NCBI GenBank assembly: GCA_001972305.1
Contig: BDDD01001811.1
Coordinates: forward strand, 126,690 to 190,689
Reading direction: 5' to 3'
From: Cephalotus follicularis
Taxonomy: Eukaryota; Streptophyta; Magnoliopsida; Oxalidales; Cephalotaceae
Length of the DNA: 64,000 nucleotides
Part shown: in pieces, positions 21,283 through 32,468 of the stretch
Layout of the letters: each line of letters begins with the position of its first letter
Numbering within the stretch: the first letter of the stretch is position 1
Notes under the pieces: model-generated
What the model saw: the letters and a program-made list of their open reading frames with translations, nothing else
Told to the model about the DNA's origin: nothing
Databases searched by the model: none
Made by a program: the position numbers and the translations under genes

Positions 21283-24051
21283 TGTAATACCCTTCTCGTT
21301 CGTAAATATATTTTACGGATTTTATGTGTGTTTTCGGGCTTTTAATTGTGTTCAATTTTAAAGTCCGGTTGCCCTGTGTTTTGGGCTTATATGATTTGGG
21401 CTGACTGATACCAGTCCAATTTTGGGTACGTAATGCTATGTTGGATTTGGATTTAATTTATCAAAATTTTTATTTCATTAAAACAATTTATCTTTTATTT
21501 TAAAATCTCTAAAATCCTTTTTAATTCATTATTTTAAATATTTCTTTATTTTCCTTTTATTTTATTTTCCTTTTTCCCTTCTTTCCTTTTTCTTTCTTCT
21601 TCCTATTTCTTTCTCCTTCCTCACCCGAAGTCTCACTCTCCCTCATTATTTCTACACGACAACAATCTTCTTTTCCTTTCTAATTCCCCACAAATCCTCT
21701 TCTTTTCCTTATGTGAGCAGATTTGCCTCCCTTTTTCCTTGTGTGAGTGCCATAGATATTCTATAATTTCCTTTTTATTTTTTTACCTTGTGCCATAGCC
21801 GAATTCTGCCTGTAAGTGTGTGTTTATCTGCTGTGCAATTGTTTCCTTAAGTCTGAAGAGGTAATCTTGATCCTTAGTTGTTCTTCAAGTTGAATTCTTT
21901 GGTTTGTTAAGCATGTATAAGCATGTTCTTGTTTTGTTTTCTTGTCCTCCTTCTGTACAGTTGTTTGATTCTTGCTGTGTTTTCTATGTCCTTAACATCA
22001 CTACAAGTTAGTAAATTCGTTTTCCCTAGTGATGGTTTTGTTCCAATGTCATAATTTGAGTTTTTATGCTCTTGATGTCTTTGGGTCTTGATTCCTGCCT
22101 AAATGTGTTGTCATTGTGTTGATATGGTTGTCAACATGTTTTATACACATAGTTATGTCATAAACTGATTTTATAACATCTATAACTGATAAAAGACAGA
22201 ATTTGGACATAAATATGCATTGCCTTCTTGTTTCCTTTTGAAAGCTAAGCCACTGTTGCATCGTTTCTATGTCGGTTATGTGTTTTTTATGTCACCTACA
22301 AGTCATATATGATCATATGTTTATGTCCATATGTCTTTGGTTTAATGTAGAAACCATTTGAACCATTTTCAGTATTGAATTGTCGAATTTCCAACTATTA
22401 TGTCGCCCATAATAGTCGGCTATCTCTGTGGACAGTCGGCTGGAATGGATGAGTAGCCGACTGCCATATGAATGCAGTCGACTGCCTAGGTTGAGTAGTC
22501 GACTAATGGGATGAACACAGTCGACTGCCTGCACTTTTATTTGAGTAGTCGACTGGACCTTATGAATAGTCGACTGTCTTGCTTCCCCAATCGACTGGTG
22601 CCCTGTATTAGTCGACTGTTTTGCCCAGAAATGTACTGTTTTCAACTGTTTTAAGTCGTTTGATCCTCGAATCGATCCGAGTCTTTTCCAAACACTGTTA
22701 AGAGTCTGTTTAATACTTCTAATATGTCTTAGAATCTTATACGTATGATTTGAATGTCTTTTTAGATTGATTGTGATTCAAGTGAAGTTTGGTTTAAGTC
22801 ATCTATTCGTAAGTACTTTGTGAGCGCATAAGGTACGGATTTTCTGTTCCTTGGCTATCTGATGTTTCGAACTGAAAATAGTTTTGCAATGTTTCTTCAT
22901 TTAAGAAATCAATGATGTTTTATGATTTTGATATGTTTCGAATATAAAGTTGGTTTGACATTTTTAATGATTCCGACTTTATACATATGATATGAAATGA
23001 TACGATATGTTATGAAATGTATGTTATGATACCGTTGTGAGCGGTTTTCTGAATATGTTATGTGGAAACATATTTTATGTGATTTTGAATTGATTTCGAT
23101 AAATCAATATTTTTGAAATAAATACTGAGTATTGTACCCACCTATGGGGCGTACCATAGGCACGTCGTAGGCCTGGCACGGGGACGTGACACTTCCGTAG
23201 CAGTGTGATTAGACTACGGCGTCTCTAAGTGTATGAATAAATCCCATGAGGTGGATTTATGGATCCGCTATGTATGATAGAGGGGTATGAATCGATTCTA
23301 GTTTATGTGATCTGAGGTGAATGATCAATTATGTGATCCGAGTTGTGATCACATATGTGTATGTCAGAATTGACTTGTGTAGTGTCGTACACTTAAATTC
23401 TAGTGGGCATGTGGAATTAGCGCCTCCCTTGCCAAATTTATGATATGTGATATGTATGTGGCTCCGTATGAACTATGAATTGCGATTTAAGATTTGTGAA
23501 TCGAAATTAATGTTTTTGAAATGTTCCGTAATTGTTTCAAAAGATATACAATTGTTATTTGAATATGATTAAACTGTTTTAACTGTTTAAGATTTATGTT
23601 ACGAAATCTATTGAAATATTACTGTTTCTAAATTAGCGTTTACTGTTTTTATTTCCCTTATCCATACTGAGGTTTGCTCAACCGCGTTTTTGTTTCCATG
23701 CGGCAGGTTTTCAGGAGCAGCGGGGGAAAGTGTGATTGAGTGATGACCACCTTATGTCTTTGGATCCCTAGGAGTGTGATCCTTGTGTTTTATGTTTAGT
23801 GGTCAGAAACAATGATAATTATGTTTTAAATTGGAACTGGATTATATTTTGAGTTTTCCGTAACTGAGTAATATGCTTAATTGTTAAGTTTTTAAGTTTT
23901 AATGTTAAGATAAGACTGCCACGTTTTTGGTTGTTTTTGGTTGGCTAATAAAGTAATGTTATGATTCGTTAAGTAATGTTTGTGTTCAGATAAGTTAATG
24001 TTATGCTATGATATGACCCTGTGACGACTCCCGCCGTCCGGGGGTGTTACA
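21283..24051 (+). mobile_element. gypsy A 3' LTR (2769 bp)
   Basis: Collinear with the 5' LTR except for an extra block at about 22376-23366. That block holds the phased AGTCGACT array, a single copy of the GTACGGAT module that is amplified in gypsy B, and a GTACCCACCTATGGGGCGTA segment also found in gypsy B's 5' LTR (55775-55815, minus). Because B shares it, the block is original to the family and was lost from A's 5' LTR. Confidence 0.92.
22414..22618 (+). repeat. 21-bp phased AGTCGACT palindrome array (gypsy A)
   Basis: Ten copies of AGTCGACT or close variants start at 22414, 22434, 22455, 22476, 22497, 22519, 22547, 22568, 22589 and 22610. Spacings are 20, 21, 21, 21, 22, 28, 21, 21 and 21. 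The ~13 bases between copies are mostly unrelated in sequence, so the spacing and the palindrome are kept but the spacer is not. Confidence 0.9.
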
Positions 24052-24653
24052 GCAGCCTTTATTGCTTTCTCTCGAAGAATAATTGTCTCCCTTCTATAAG
24101 AAACCCTTATGAATTTTCTGGTTTCTATATGCTAACAAAGGGAGCATTATAATTGACAAATATTGTCAACTCAATCTACCCTAGGTAGCTCCAAAGGTAG
24201 GTAATCAAAATCAAAGAAGGGATTGAAGTGAAAAACAGGCTCCAAGCTTGTGACAATGGAGGAACAACTCAAACCCTAGGAGAGAGCTTTGTATTTCCTT
24301 CTCTCACACTTTTAAATTTTCTAGCTAGAGAAAATTGTCTCAGTCCCTTGTGTGGCTGGATGGATAGAGCAAAAATTGAGTCCAACTCAACATTCTCATA
24401 TGAGAAATGCCATTCTTTCTATTAGTCATATGCCACATGTCACAAAACCAATATATAACTAGGCCACATATCACTTCCTCCAAGAATCCAGCCCATTAAT
24501 CACACAAATAAGTCCTACTCATTCTAGTGATGCCACATGTCCCTTCATGTATTCATTAGATAAGATCAAGTGAGGTAGTGACATGTGTCTACATCCAATG
24601 GTGACACAACTAAAAAAATCCATCTAACAAATATATTATTTTATAATTATCAC

Positions 24654-25698
24654 TGAAAATACTATGTGGCAACCTTAAACTACAAATTAATTTGTTTGCG
24701 AAAATAACAAATTAAGACTATGAAGCTAAACAATCACAAGAACAAATATAATACTTGTAAGTAAAGATATGAGAGTTAGAGAGTGTGCAAACGAATTTAT
24801 AGTGGTTCGGCGAAATCCGTGCCTACGTCCACTTTCTCAAGAACCCCTTGAGTTTCCACTAGAATCCACTAGCAACCTTTGATTTTCGGCTTACGGGTGC
24901 AAATCAAAGCAAACCACCTTACACTTGATTTTGGGTTCCGGGTGCAAATCAATGAAACACCTTACAAGGGTTCACTCCCCTCTTTTACAATGGATGATAG
25001 AAAATGATTGGTTTGTGTTTACAATAACCTCTTAAAGTTTGGATATGAAAGTTGATGGAATGTTACAAGCTTTGGATGTGAAAGTGTAGAACTCTAGCTT
25101 GATGTCTTTCTCTTTTGTTTGTAGATGTGCAAGTTGAGATATTGAGATTGGATGTTCAAATGTTGTTGCTTGGTCTCTTGAATCTTGTTTCTTGACTTGT
25201 ATTTATAGCTCTCTTCAGATTATAGCCGTTGGTGAAGAAATAGAGCCGTTGGAGAAGTCTTGGAAGTTGTTGCACAAAAGTTGGCTCTTTAAAACAAGTT
25301 CTGACATTGTTCCAGCCGACTAAAGCGTCGACGGTATTACCTTAAGCGTCGGCGCTTAGGTTACCGTTAGGAGATAAATTTGAATTTTCTTGCTTTGTCT
25401 GTCGGCGCTTCAATCTTGGAGTCGACCGTTCGCCTAAAGCGCTTACGCTTTAATCCTAAGCGTCGCCGCTTTGAGTCTTTTAACTAATTTTGCGGTCCAC
25501 TGGTTTTAACGGCAGACTTGCTCTTCTCAGGCGTCGACTTTTTGTCACAAAGCGCTGACGCTTTGATCTTGACCGTCGGCGCTTTGCTCTGTTTCTGCAC
25601 TTCTTTGTTTTGCTTATTTCTTTTCTTGCACAGAAAGTAGCAAAGTTAAATGCAAATTTGTAATCATTAAAACTTAGGATTGAGACTAAAAGTCAACA
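24654..25698 (-). mobile_element. solo LTR M, copia-type
   Basis: 1045 bp. On the minus strand it starts TGTTGACTTTTAGTC and ends AGTATTTTCA. Perfect TSD ATCAC at 24649-24653 and 25699-25703. The other LTR of copia F has the unoccupied site near 36674 (TAATTGTCACCATACC), which proves a discrete insertion. TGTTGACTTTT and the TAGTGGTTCGGC segment near 24800 recall LTRs of SIRE-like copia elements; that assignment is from memory. No internal region is present. Confidence 0.9.
25314..25590. repeat. 21-bp phased GCGTCGAC array (LTR M)
   Basis: GCGTCGAC-like motifs start at 25325 and 25346 (21 apart); 25399, 25419, 25439 and 25460 (20, 20, 21); 25531, 25552 and 25573 (21, 21). Flanking bases often extend the palindrome toward AAAGCGTCGACGCTTT. 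Spacer sequence is not conserved. Confidence 0.85.
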
Positions 25699-26877
25699 AT
25701 CACCATGCCAAGAATATGTCCAACATATTATGAAGATATCATTATCGGGTAGGGACCCTTTAAAATCTCGGTTATTTTCGGTGATGTTGATAACTTACCA
25801 AAACGCCCCCAGGGTTCGGTTAAGCCATTCTAAATAGTCCAAGACCTATTTAAAATGCCTCTGAACTAATATCTAATATTATCCAGATGAAAAATTAATC
25901 CAATTAATTTTTTCATAATTTTATCACACACCGCCATAATGAGTGACTTTTTGAGTCATTGGTTCGCATGTACTATAATCCCTCGTCATACTTGGGCCCG
26001 ACTGAGATTTAGGGTAATGATACGTGTCAATCCTAGTTAATATCTCAGTGGATAAAATATCTGATCCTTGCTATGACTTTTGGTAGACTCTCCGGAAATC
26101 CAATTTCCAATCCACCTTAACCTTGGCCAAGGATTTCATTAGTCCAAAGTATAGTCAGACCATGCTATGGCCGATCAACTTCGCTCAGGTGTGACAATCC
26201 CATATTGCGCACTCGCTTATATTCGTATAGATTCAATCATACCCAAAGACCACCAGATTTCCAGCCCCACGAAAGAACTGGTAAGGTGGAGATCAAAGCA
26301 TAACAGTCTCCATATAATATAGAGTAGTCGCTCAGGTATAAGGATCAGACGAGTTCTATGAACTCGCTAAGTGTTTAATACTTATACACAACAGCAAACA
26401 GTAGGAATCACTACTGACACAAGAATAGCGACTATCCAAATAGAGATTCCTACGCAGGTCCAGTTTAGCGTACACGCTCCCAGCACGTACCCCATACTTG
26501 TCCTAATGTATAAACACATATGGTAGTGAGAGAATCCATCCTCCCCTCCCCGAGAGCAGACAACGTACGCACAAGTCTATCTTGTTCACTAATGCTTGAA
26601 AAGTGAACCTATGACTTGGAGCTAATTTGACATAAGGAATAAGGTAGTCAATCCCACTGCATCCATGCTTGGCATCCAACCTTATGTTAGGGCATCGCAA
26701 GTGTAAGTAGATTAATTTCGACTACTTTAACTATGTGATAAAACACAAAGTGATATTGCCAATAATAATATAATCAAAATTAGCGTGTGTCATATATATA
26801 GAAAAAGACTGTTTATATACATATACAGGTCTGATACATAAGCCCATCCAATGGCTTGTCTGGTCACCTATCTAACA

Positions 26878-27480
26878 ATCTCCCATTTGACCATGCACTC
26901 CTATAGTCTAAGCCCATTGTCCCACGATGATACTCCACAGCCTTGGTGCCCATTACTCTGGTCAGTGGGTCTGTTGTGTTCTCCTCTGAGGAGACTCTCT
27001 CAAGTTGAATGTCTAGCCTACCAATGATCTCTCGGATCAGATGATAGCGCCGCTCGATGTGTTTAGATCGCTGGTGAGACCGTTGTTCATTGGCTTGTGC
27101 TGCAGCCCCATCATTGTCACAGTATATTGCAACCGGAATTATGACAGTAGGAACAACTCCTAGTTAAGTAATGAACTTACGCATCCATACACCCTCCTTG
27201 GCAGCATCCGAGGCTGTAATATATTCGGCTTCTATGATGGAGTCTGCTATAGTCTCCTGCTTTGAGCTGCGCCAGCTCACAGCTCCTCTATTCAGCACAA
27301 ATACATGCCCAGAGACTGACTTGTGATCATTAGGATCACTGTCAAAACTAGAGTCTATATAGCCCTCTAATTTCAACTCACTATCTTTTCCATATATCAA
27401 GAAGATATCCTCAGTTCTCCTAAGGTACTTCAGAATTCCTTTGACTACCTCCTAGTGCATCTCACCAGGATCGGACTTAA
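26878..27480 (-). pseudogene. copia F RNase H and 3' end
   Basis: Reading leftward, GYIDSSFDSDPNDHKSVSGH carries the first catalytic Asp region and SSKQETIADSIIEAEYITAS the Glu region, followed by KEGVWMRKFI at ~27165. A frame break then leads to the C-terminal part, which runs to the polypurine-like CAAATGGGAGAT at 26878-26889. A stop near 27401 separates it from RT. Confidence 0.85.
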
Positions 27481-28440
27481 ATCAGCTTGCCATACACAAG
27501 GCATGTGCAAAATCAGGCCTAGTACATAACATGGCATACATGATCGACCTTACTGTCGAAGCATAAGGAATCCGACTCGCGCGTGATCTCTCTTCTGTTT
27601 TCTGTGGATACATCTTCCAAGAAAGTAGAATTCCTTCCCCTATTTGCATTAGGCCTCTCTTGGAATTCTCTATGCTAAATCGTTTCAGCACCTTGCTGAT
27701 GAACTGGCTTTTGGAAAGCTCAAGCAACCTATTGGATCTATCCCAGTAAATCCTAATACCTAGTATATAGGTGGCTTCTCTCAAATCCTTCATGGAAAAT
27801 TTCTTAGCTAGCCATACTTTCGCAGACTGCAACATTCCTACATCATTCCCAATGAGTAGGATATCATCCACGTATAGCACTAAGAAAGTGATATTAGGCC
27901 CATCCTACTTTCGATAAACACAAGGTTCATCTACATTTTTAATGAAGTCAAAAGCTTTGACTACCTCATCAAAATGTAGATTGTAGCTGCTATATGCTTG
28001 ATTTAGTCCAAAAATGGACTATTCAAACTTGCACACCATGTGAGGATACTCGGTGGATGTAAACCCCTCGGGTTGCGACATATAGATGTCATCTTCAAGA
28101 CGCCCATTTAAATTTGTTGTCTTGCATCCATTGGCAAATCTCATAATCGTAATGAGCGGCAATAGCAAGAAAAATCCAAATGGATTTAAGCATTACGACA
28201 GGTGAGATTGTCTCAGTATAGTCAACACCATGTCGCTATCTATACCTTTTCGCCACTAATCGAGCTTTATATGTATCGATTTTTTCATCTGCGTTCATCT
28301 TCTTCTTGAAGATCCATTTGCAGCCAATAGGCACTATGCCTTCGGTAATTCAACCAAATTTCAAAACTGGTTGGAGTACATGGAATCCATTTCAGATTTC
28401 ATGGCTCCTAGCCAAGCCTCAAATTCAGTGTCGTACACTA
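27481..28440 (-). pseudogene. copia F reverse transcriptase
   Basis: The N-terminal part is visible in broken frame at about 28160-28320: GCKWIFKKKMNADEK and TYKARLVAKR, with a stop two codons after. The C-terminal part at 27482-27880 is open and has the intact active-site box MLYVDDILLIGND, then STVRSIMYAMLCTRPDFAHA. Between about 27900 and 28160 the frame is broken several times. The catalytic YVDD pair survives, but the domain cannot be translated. Confidence 0.85.
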
Positions 28441-29594
28441 CCTCCTGTTAGCTAGTAGGCTCGTTGTCTTCAATGACGTTGATTTCATCAATACCCTCCA
28501 TGAGAGAACCATATCTCTCAAGTGCTAATGAAATCCGGTCTGATCCCCTCAAAGGAGATTTTCCTGACTGAGATCCAATCTCAACTGTGTCTGTTGAAGG
28601 TTCAACCCCCAACTCCTCCATTTCCTGCGTGGTCTCTACCAGTGGGAACTCCCTGAGTTCCAACAGGCTCCCACTATTTCCTTTAAGAAGGTATTCCTTC
28701 TCTAGGAACAGAGAATTTCGCGAAACGAAGATTCTTTGTTCGCTAGGATGGTAGAGGTAGTATCCTTTAGTTTCTTTATGATACCCCACAAACCTGCAAC
28801 GGTTCGATCGCGCTTCCAGCTTATCCGTGTGAAGCCTCTTGACCTAAGCCGGACATCCCCAAACCTTTAAATGGCTTAGGATGGGTTTCCTCCCTGACAA
28901 TACCCCATATGGGGTAGAGGGCATGGATTTCAAAGGAATTCAATTCAAGATATATGCAACTGTATCTAGGGCATATCCCCAAAGATAGGGGGGAAGATCA
29001 GTAAAAGACATCATGGACCTAACCATGTCCAACAAGGTCCAATTCTGACTTTCGGACACACCATTATATTGTGGTGTTCCAGGAGGAGTTCAGTGAGAAA
29101 GAATTACATTATCTCTAAGATAATCAATGAATTCAGCTAACAGGTATTCACCACCTCGATCCTACCGAAGTATTTTAATCAGCATATCAGTATGCTTTTC
29201 TTCTTCAAGTCTGAACTCCTTAAATTTCTCAAAGGACTATGACTGGTGTCTCATCAGATACACATAACCAAACTTATATAAATCATCGGTTAAGGTTACA
29301 ATGTAGATATAACCCCCTTCGTGAAATGAACGATATAGGACCACATAAGTCGCTATGGACTAACCCCAATAAGTCCATTGCCCTTTCTGCTTCACCAAAT
29401 AAGGGAGATTTGGTCATCTTTCCCAATAAGCGGGATTCAAAAGTTGGATACGACTCTAAGTCTTGGATATCTAAAAGATCATCCTTAACCAACTGTGTAA
29501 GCCTGGTATCACTAAGATGTCCAAGTATACAATGCCAAGTATAGGTTTTATTCAACTCAGTTTCTCTAGGCCTGTTCTTATTACTTTACTCAAT
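28441..29594 (-). pseudogene. copia F integrase
   Basis: The GAG-pre-integrase/HHCC region is at 29283-29555: YTWHCILGHLSDTRLTQL, then SDLCGPISF with the first core Asp. The usual zinc-binding CxxC pair reads FESRLLGK, so it is damaged. The core second Asp region (about 29130-29170) is decayed. The C-terminal part at 28448-28789 has GYHKETKGYYLYHPSEQRIF and SRNSLFLEKEYL, typical of copia. Stops occur near 28790, 29165 and 29245. Confidence 0.82.
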
Positions 29595-30050
29595 CTATAG
29601 GATTTTAGATTGTTCAGTATTCAAAACAAATAATCCATTGTCGATAAAACCATTACCAACACAAACATTGTTAGAATATACAAAACATTGAATGTTTTGG
29701 AATCTCAACTCCAAGCCCCTATTATATAAGTATGAAACACTTGCAATATTTCTTACAATGTTTGCCACAAAATAACTTGGATCAAGAGTTAATACAAAAC
29801 AAGTAATGTAAAAAATCCCTACAGCTTCAAAAATGATCCTTGATCCATCACCAAGCCGTAGATCCAAGTATCCAACTCCAAGTTGTCTTACTTTTCTTAA
29901 CCCCTGCAAAGAATTGCAAAGATTAGTTCCACATCTAGCGTTCAATACCCATGTAGAACGGTTATTCAAAGCTAGATTCAGTTCAATCATGAACATACCT
30001 AATGAACCAGTACCATACGGCGTATCAAGAGAGACTACAGCACAACTAAC
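29595..30050 (-). pseudogene. copia F protease, active site lost
   Basis: The frame is open from the Gag knuckle through STWVLNARCGTNLCNSLQGL. The copia family consensus here is a WVLDTGCGTH-type active site, so the Asp-Thr-Gly triad reads Asn-Ala-Arg and the enzyme is dead. The rest (RLGDGSRIIFEAVG, then FVLTLDPSYFVANIVRNIAS) matches copia proteases. It ends in a stop at 29595. Compare copia E, where the same triad is intact. Confidence 0.88.
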
Positions 30051-30884
30051 ATGAAAATCCTTCTTCCAGTGTCCAGACTTAGCACATTGAAAGCAGGCAC
30101 CCTCAGCCACCAGTTGCTTCAATCGATTATTGGCAATGCTCCCACTAGCTCCAAGCTTACCTTTCTTCTTTTTATGCTTCTTCTTACCCTTGCCTTTTGT
30201 GTTGATAGGCTCGGGTCCTCCCTTCCCTTTAGAGGAAGATGATGCACTGCCCTTTCCTTGGGCAGACCTAGAAGAAAGAAGAAGTAAGGAGTGGGACTTT
30301 GACTTCCCATAGTCAAAATTGTCCTATGCCATTCTCAAAATAGCAATTAACTCAGTAAGAGTTACGTCTATCTTGTTCATGTGAAAATTCACCAAGAACT
30401 GCGAGAATGACTTAGGAAGGGATGTAAGAATCAGATCTACATACAAATCATGGTCCATGACAAACCCTAATTGAGCCAGCTGCTCCATGTCTATCATCTT
30501 TAATCTATGATCATGGATCGAAGCTCCCTCTGGCATCTGTGCCTTGAAGTGCCTGCGCGAGAGATTAAACCTCTGAGTCCTAGACCCAGTCCCATACATC
30601 TCCTGGAGATGGAGTAGTATAGCGGATAAGGTCTCCATGTTGTCGTGTTGGCGTTGCAGCTCCGGTGTCATCCCCAGAAAAGCTAAACATCGAGCTTGCT
30701 CGTCGTCCTCCAGCCACTTGTCCAGATGGTCTGACTCCTCGGGCGTAGGGTCATCACATAGAGATGGAGACCCCCCAGTCATCACATACTCCATTTTATT
30801 GGCTGTTAGGATGATCTTGAGGTTACGATGCCAATCAATAAAATTAAAGCCCTCTAATTTGTTGGTCTCTAGAATGCGTGACAT
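30051..30884 (-). pseudogene. copia F gag
   Basis: 186 residues are open from ATG 30884: MSRILETNKLEGFNFIDWHR, then YVMTGG, and ARCLAFLGMTPELQRQHDNM, typical of the UBN2-type copia Gag. The frame stops at 30324. After a break, the basic linker and a knuckle ACFQCAKSGHWKKDF follow at about 30065-30105; the last Cys of CCHC is Phe. The start has a plausible position about 4.8 kb (1.4 + 0.9 kb without LTR G) from the 5' LTR. Confidence 0.85.
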
Positions 30885-31755
30885 AGCTGATTAAAAAGCC
30901 ATTTTCTAACAACCTAGATAAGGAAACAAAAAACTTGAGTCAGCATTCATTCCAATTTTAATAAATGAAAACCACAACACTTGGTCTTTAGTGTTTATGG
31001 TTCCTCCCACTGTTCTAATCGTATTCCATACCCCCATATGGAACTCGGGAAGTCTAACTTCCTAGTGGGGATTGGAATCCATCGCAATCATATTATGGCC
31101 ACGTGAACGTGTCCAACCATAATATATCCAATGGGTAGGCTATCTTGCCAATTTGCATCCAATGCAAGATCCAATCATAAAATTGGGCCTCTCGATTCAA
31201 TATGGCCTTAGCTTTGGTATAACAAACCATTATAATCAATATAAGTCAATAAACCCATAATCTACATCATAATGCACTAGTTTTAACACCCACACGTGCA
31301 GTGTCCAAGTGCTAAAACATAGCCACCCTTTGCGGTGTCCAACACCGATGTTGACATAGCATCCCACAGGGTACCAGCCTTAGCTTTGGCATGACAAACC
31401 AATAACGCATGTGCGCCACTCAACAAAGACTGTGGAAGGCCACGACGAACCACTCCATGGGTCCTTACGTTCAGACTTATTATGGAGTTGAGGGAATTTG
31501 AGGTCTCACATTTTAATTACAAAGCCATTAATTAATTCATTGGATTCATTACCCAATTCCAATTAATTATGACTTTGCATGCATAACGTGTATTTGGACT
31601 ATCCATCTTATGAACCTCGGATTTACTTCTAAAATAAATCAAATGGAATGGCTAAGGACCTCACTATAAGTAATGACTTGAGCCCAAAGTCACTACTTGG
31701 TCTTCCTAGGTGCAACGATTAAATCTATATATTACTTATAGCACCATGCATCCAT
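30885..31755 (-). other. copia F leader, gag-proximal part
   Basis: No gene seen. The sequence runs from the gag start to the insertion point of solo LTR G. It resembles leader sequence (many short ATGs, no domain). Two similar blocks around GGTATAACAAACCA (31215) and GGCATGACAAACCA (31385) suggest an internal duplication. Confidence 0.6.
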
Positions 31756-32055
31756 TGTAATAACCGAAAAAGTTTGTTAAAGTTATAATATGGTTCCTAT
31801 TGTTGAGGTTGGCAAATATTTCAGAGGACCAGTACTATGACCCTAACGCTCGAGGGTTCGGGGGTTCCACTCCCAGAGCGGACGGGGGGTCCTACTGCCG
31901 CGACAGCGGGCAGGGGCTCGGGGGCAGCACCCCCTAAAGGTATTCGAAATTGGCTAATTGTTTTGGACTGGAAATTTTGTTAAAGTCATCGTTTATGGAT
32001 ATACGGTTATTTTAGGAGTTTTACTGTGGGTCGTAAGCATGTTTACGCGTGTTTT

Positions 32056-32341
32056 GCGTCTTGGAACATTGAAAGCGTCGACTGCATCTTTTAAAGCGTC
32101 GACAGTTTTCTTTGTTATATGGTAAAATGCCATAAAGCGCCGATAGTCATATTCAAGGCGTTGACAGTTTGGTTTTGTTTTGTGGACTCCTGAATTTGAG
32201 TTAAAGAGTCGACGCTTTTAACAAGTTTTGTCGATGCTTAAAGCATGTTTTCTTTGTTATTTCGGTAATCGGCGATGCTTAGAAGGGAAAGCGGCAGCGC
32301 TTTGAGTCTAAAGCAGCGACACTTAGCACTTAACCTCCGAC
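32056..32341. repeat. 21-bp phased GCGTCGAC array (LTR G)
   Basis: Motif starts at about 32056, 32075, 32096, 32137, 32158, 32206, 32228, 32266, 32291, 32313 and 32334. Spacings are 19, 21, 41, 21, 48, 22, 38, 25, 22 and 21. Best copies are GCGTCGAC at 32075 and 32096. The array ends about 120 bp before the TATA box, an upstream promoter position. Confidence 0.8.
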
Positions 32342-32460
32342 GCTTTAAGAAAAAGGATGCAACGGATGAAAGAAGAGGAAACGTGTCGTTAATCTGGAGA
32401 GGGCGGCGGCAGAATGTGGGCGACGTGCAACATGGTGACGTATGAAGCGCCAGACTCTCC

Positions 32461-32468
32461 TATAAATA
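32461..32468 (+). promoter_or_regulatory. TATA box of LTR G
   Basis: CTCTCCTATAAATATGGGTG is a strong plant TATA consensus at the start of a purine-rich tract, consistent with the LTR U3/R boundary. Confidence 0.65.

Larger units (their letters stand above)
14747..24051 (+). mobile_element. gypsy A, near-complete Tekay-like element
   Basis: 9305 bp, flanked by a perfect 5-bp TSD GCAGC (14742-14746 and 24052-24056). Order: 5' LTR, tRNA-iMet primer site, one gag-pol frame, polypurine tract, 3' LTR. LTRs start TGTAATACCC and end GGGGGTGTTACA. Over the first ~135 bases of the two LTRs I count five substitutions, so the insertion is moderately recent. The two LTRs differ in length by about 1 kb (see findings). 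Confidence 0.95.
24057..26877 (-). mobile_element. copia F 3' LTR, proximal piece (holds solo LTR M)
   Basis: Collinear with 36083-37850 of the 5' LTR, ending (minus start) TGTTAGATAGG at 26877, directly next to polypurine-like CAAATGGGAGAT. No gene is supported; short open frames near 24228-24425 and 26503-26700 are LTR sequence. Solo LTR M interrupts it at 24654-25698. Confidence 0.9.

Noticed and set aside
22414..22618. CRISPR array
   Set aside because: Repeats of 8 bp and spacers of 13 bp are far too short, the repeat is itself a palindrome, there are no cas genes, and this is plant nuclear DNA.
22414..22618. phasiRNA locus because of 21-base spacing
   Set aside because: PhasiRNA phasing is set by Dicer cutting and leaves no periodic motif in DNA. 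The periodicity here is of a palindrome, which fits protein binding better. Small-RNA data could revisit this.
22376..23366. A ~1-kb insertion in gypsy A's 3' LTR
   Set aside because: No TSD or terminal repeats, and gypsy B carries matching sequence in its LTR, so it is ancestral LTR sequence lost from A's 5' LTR.
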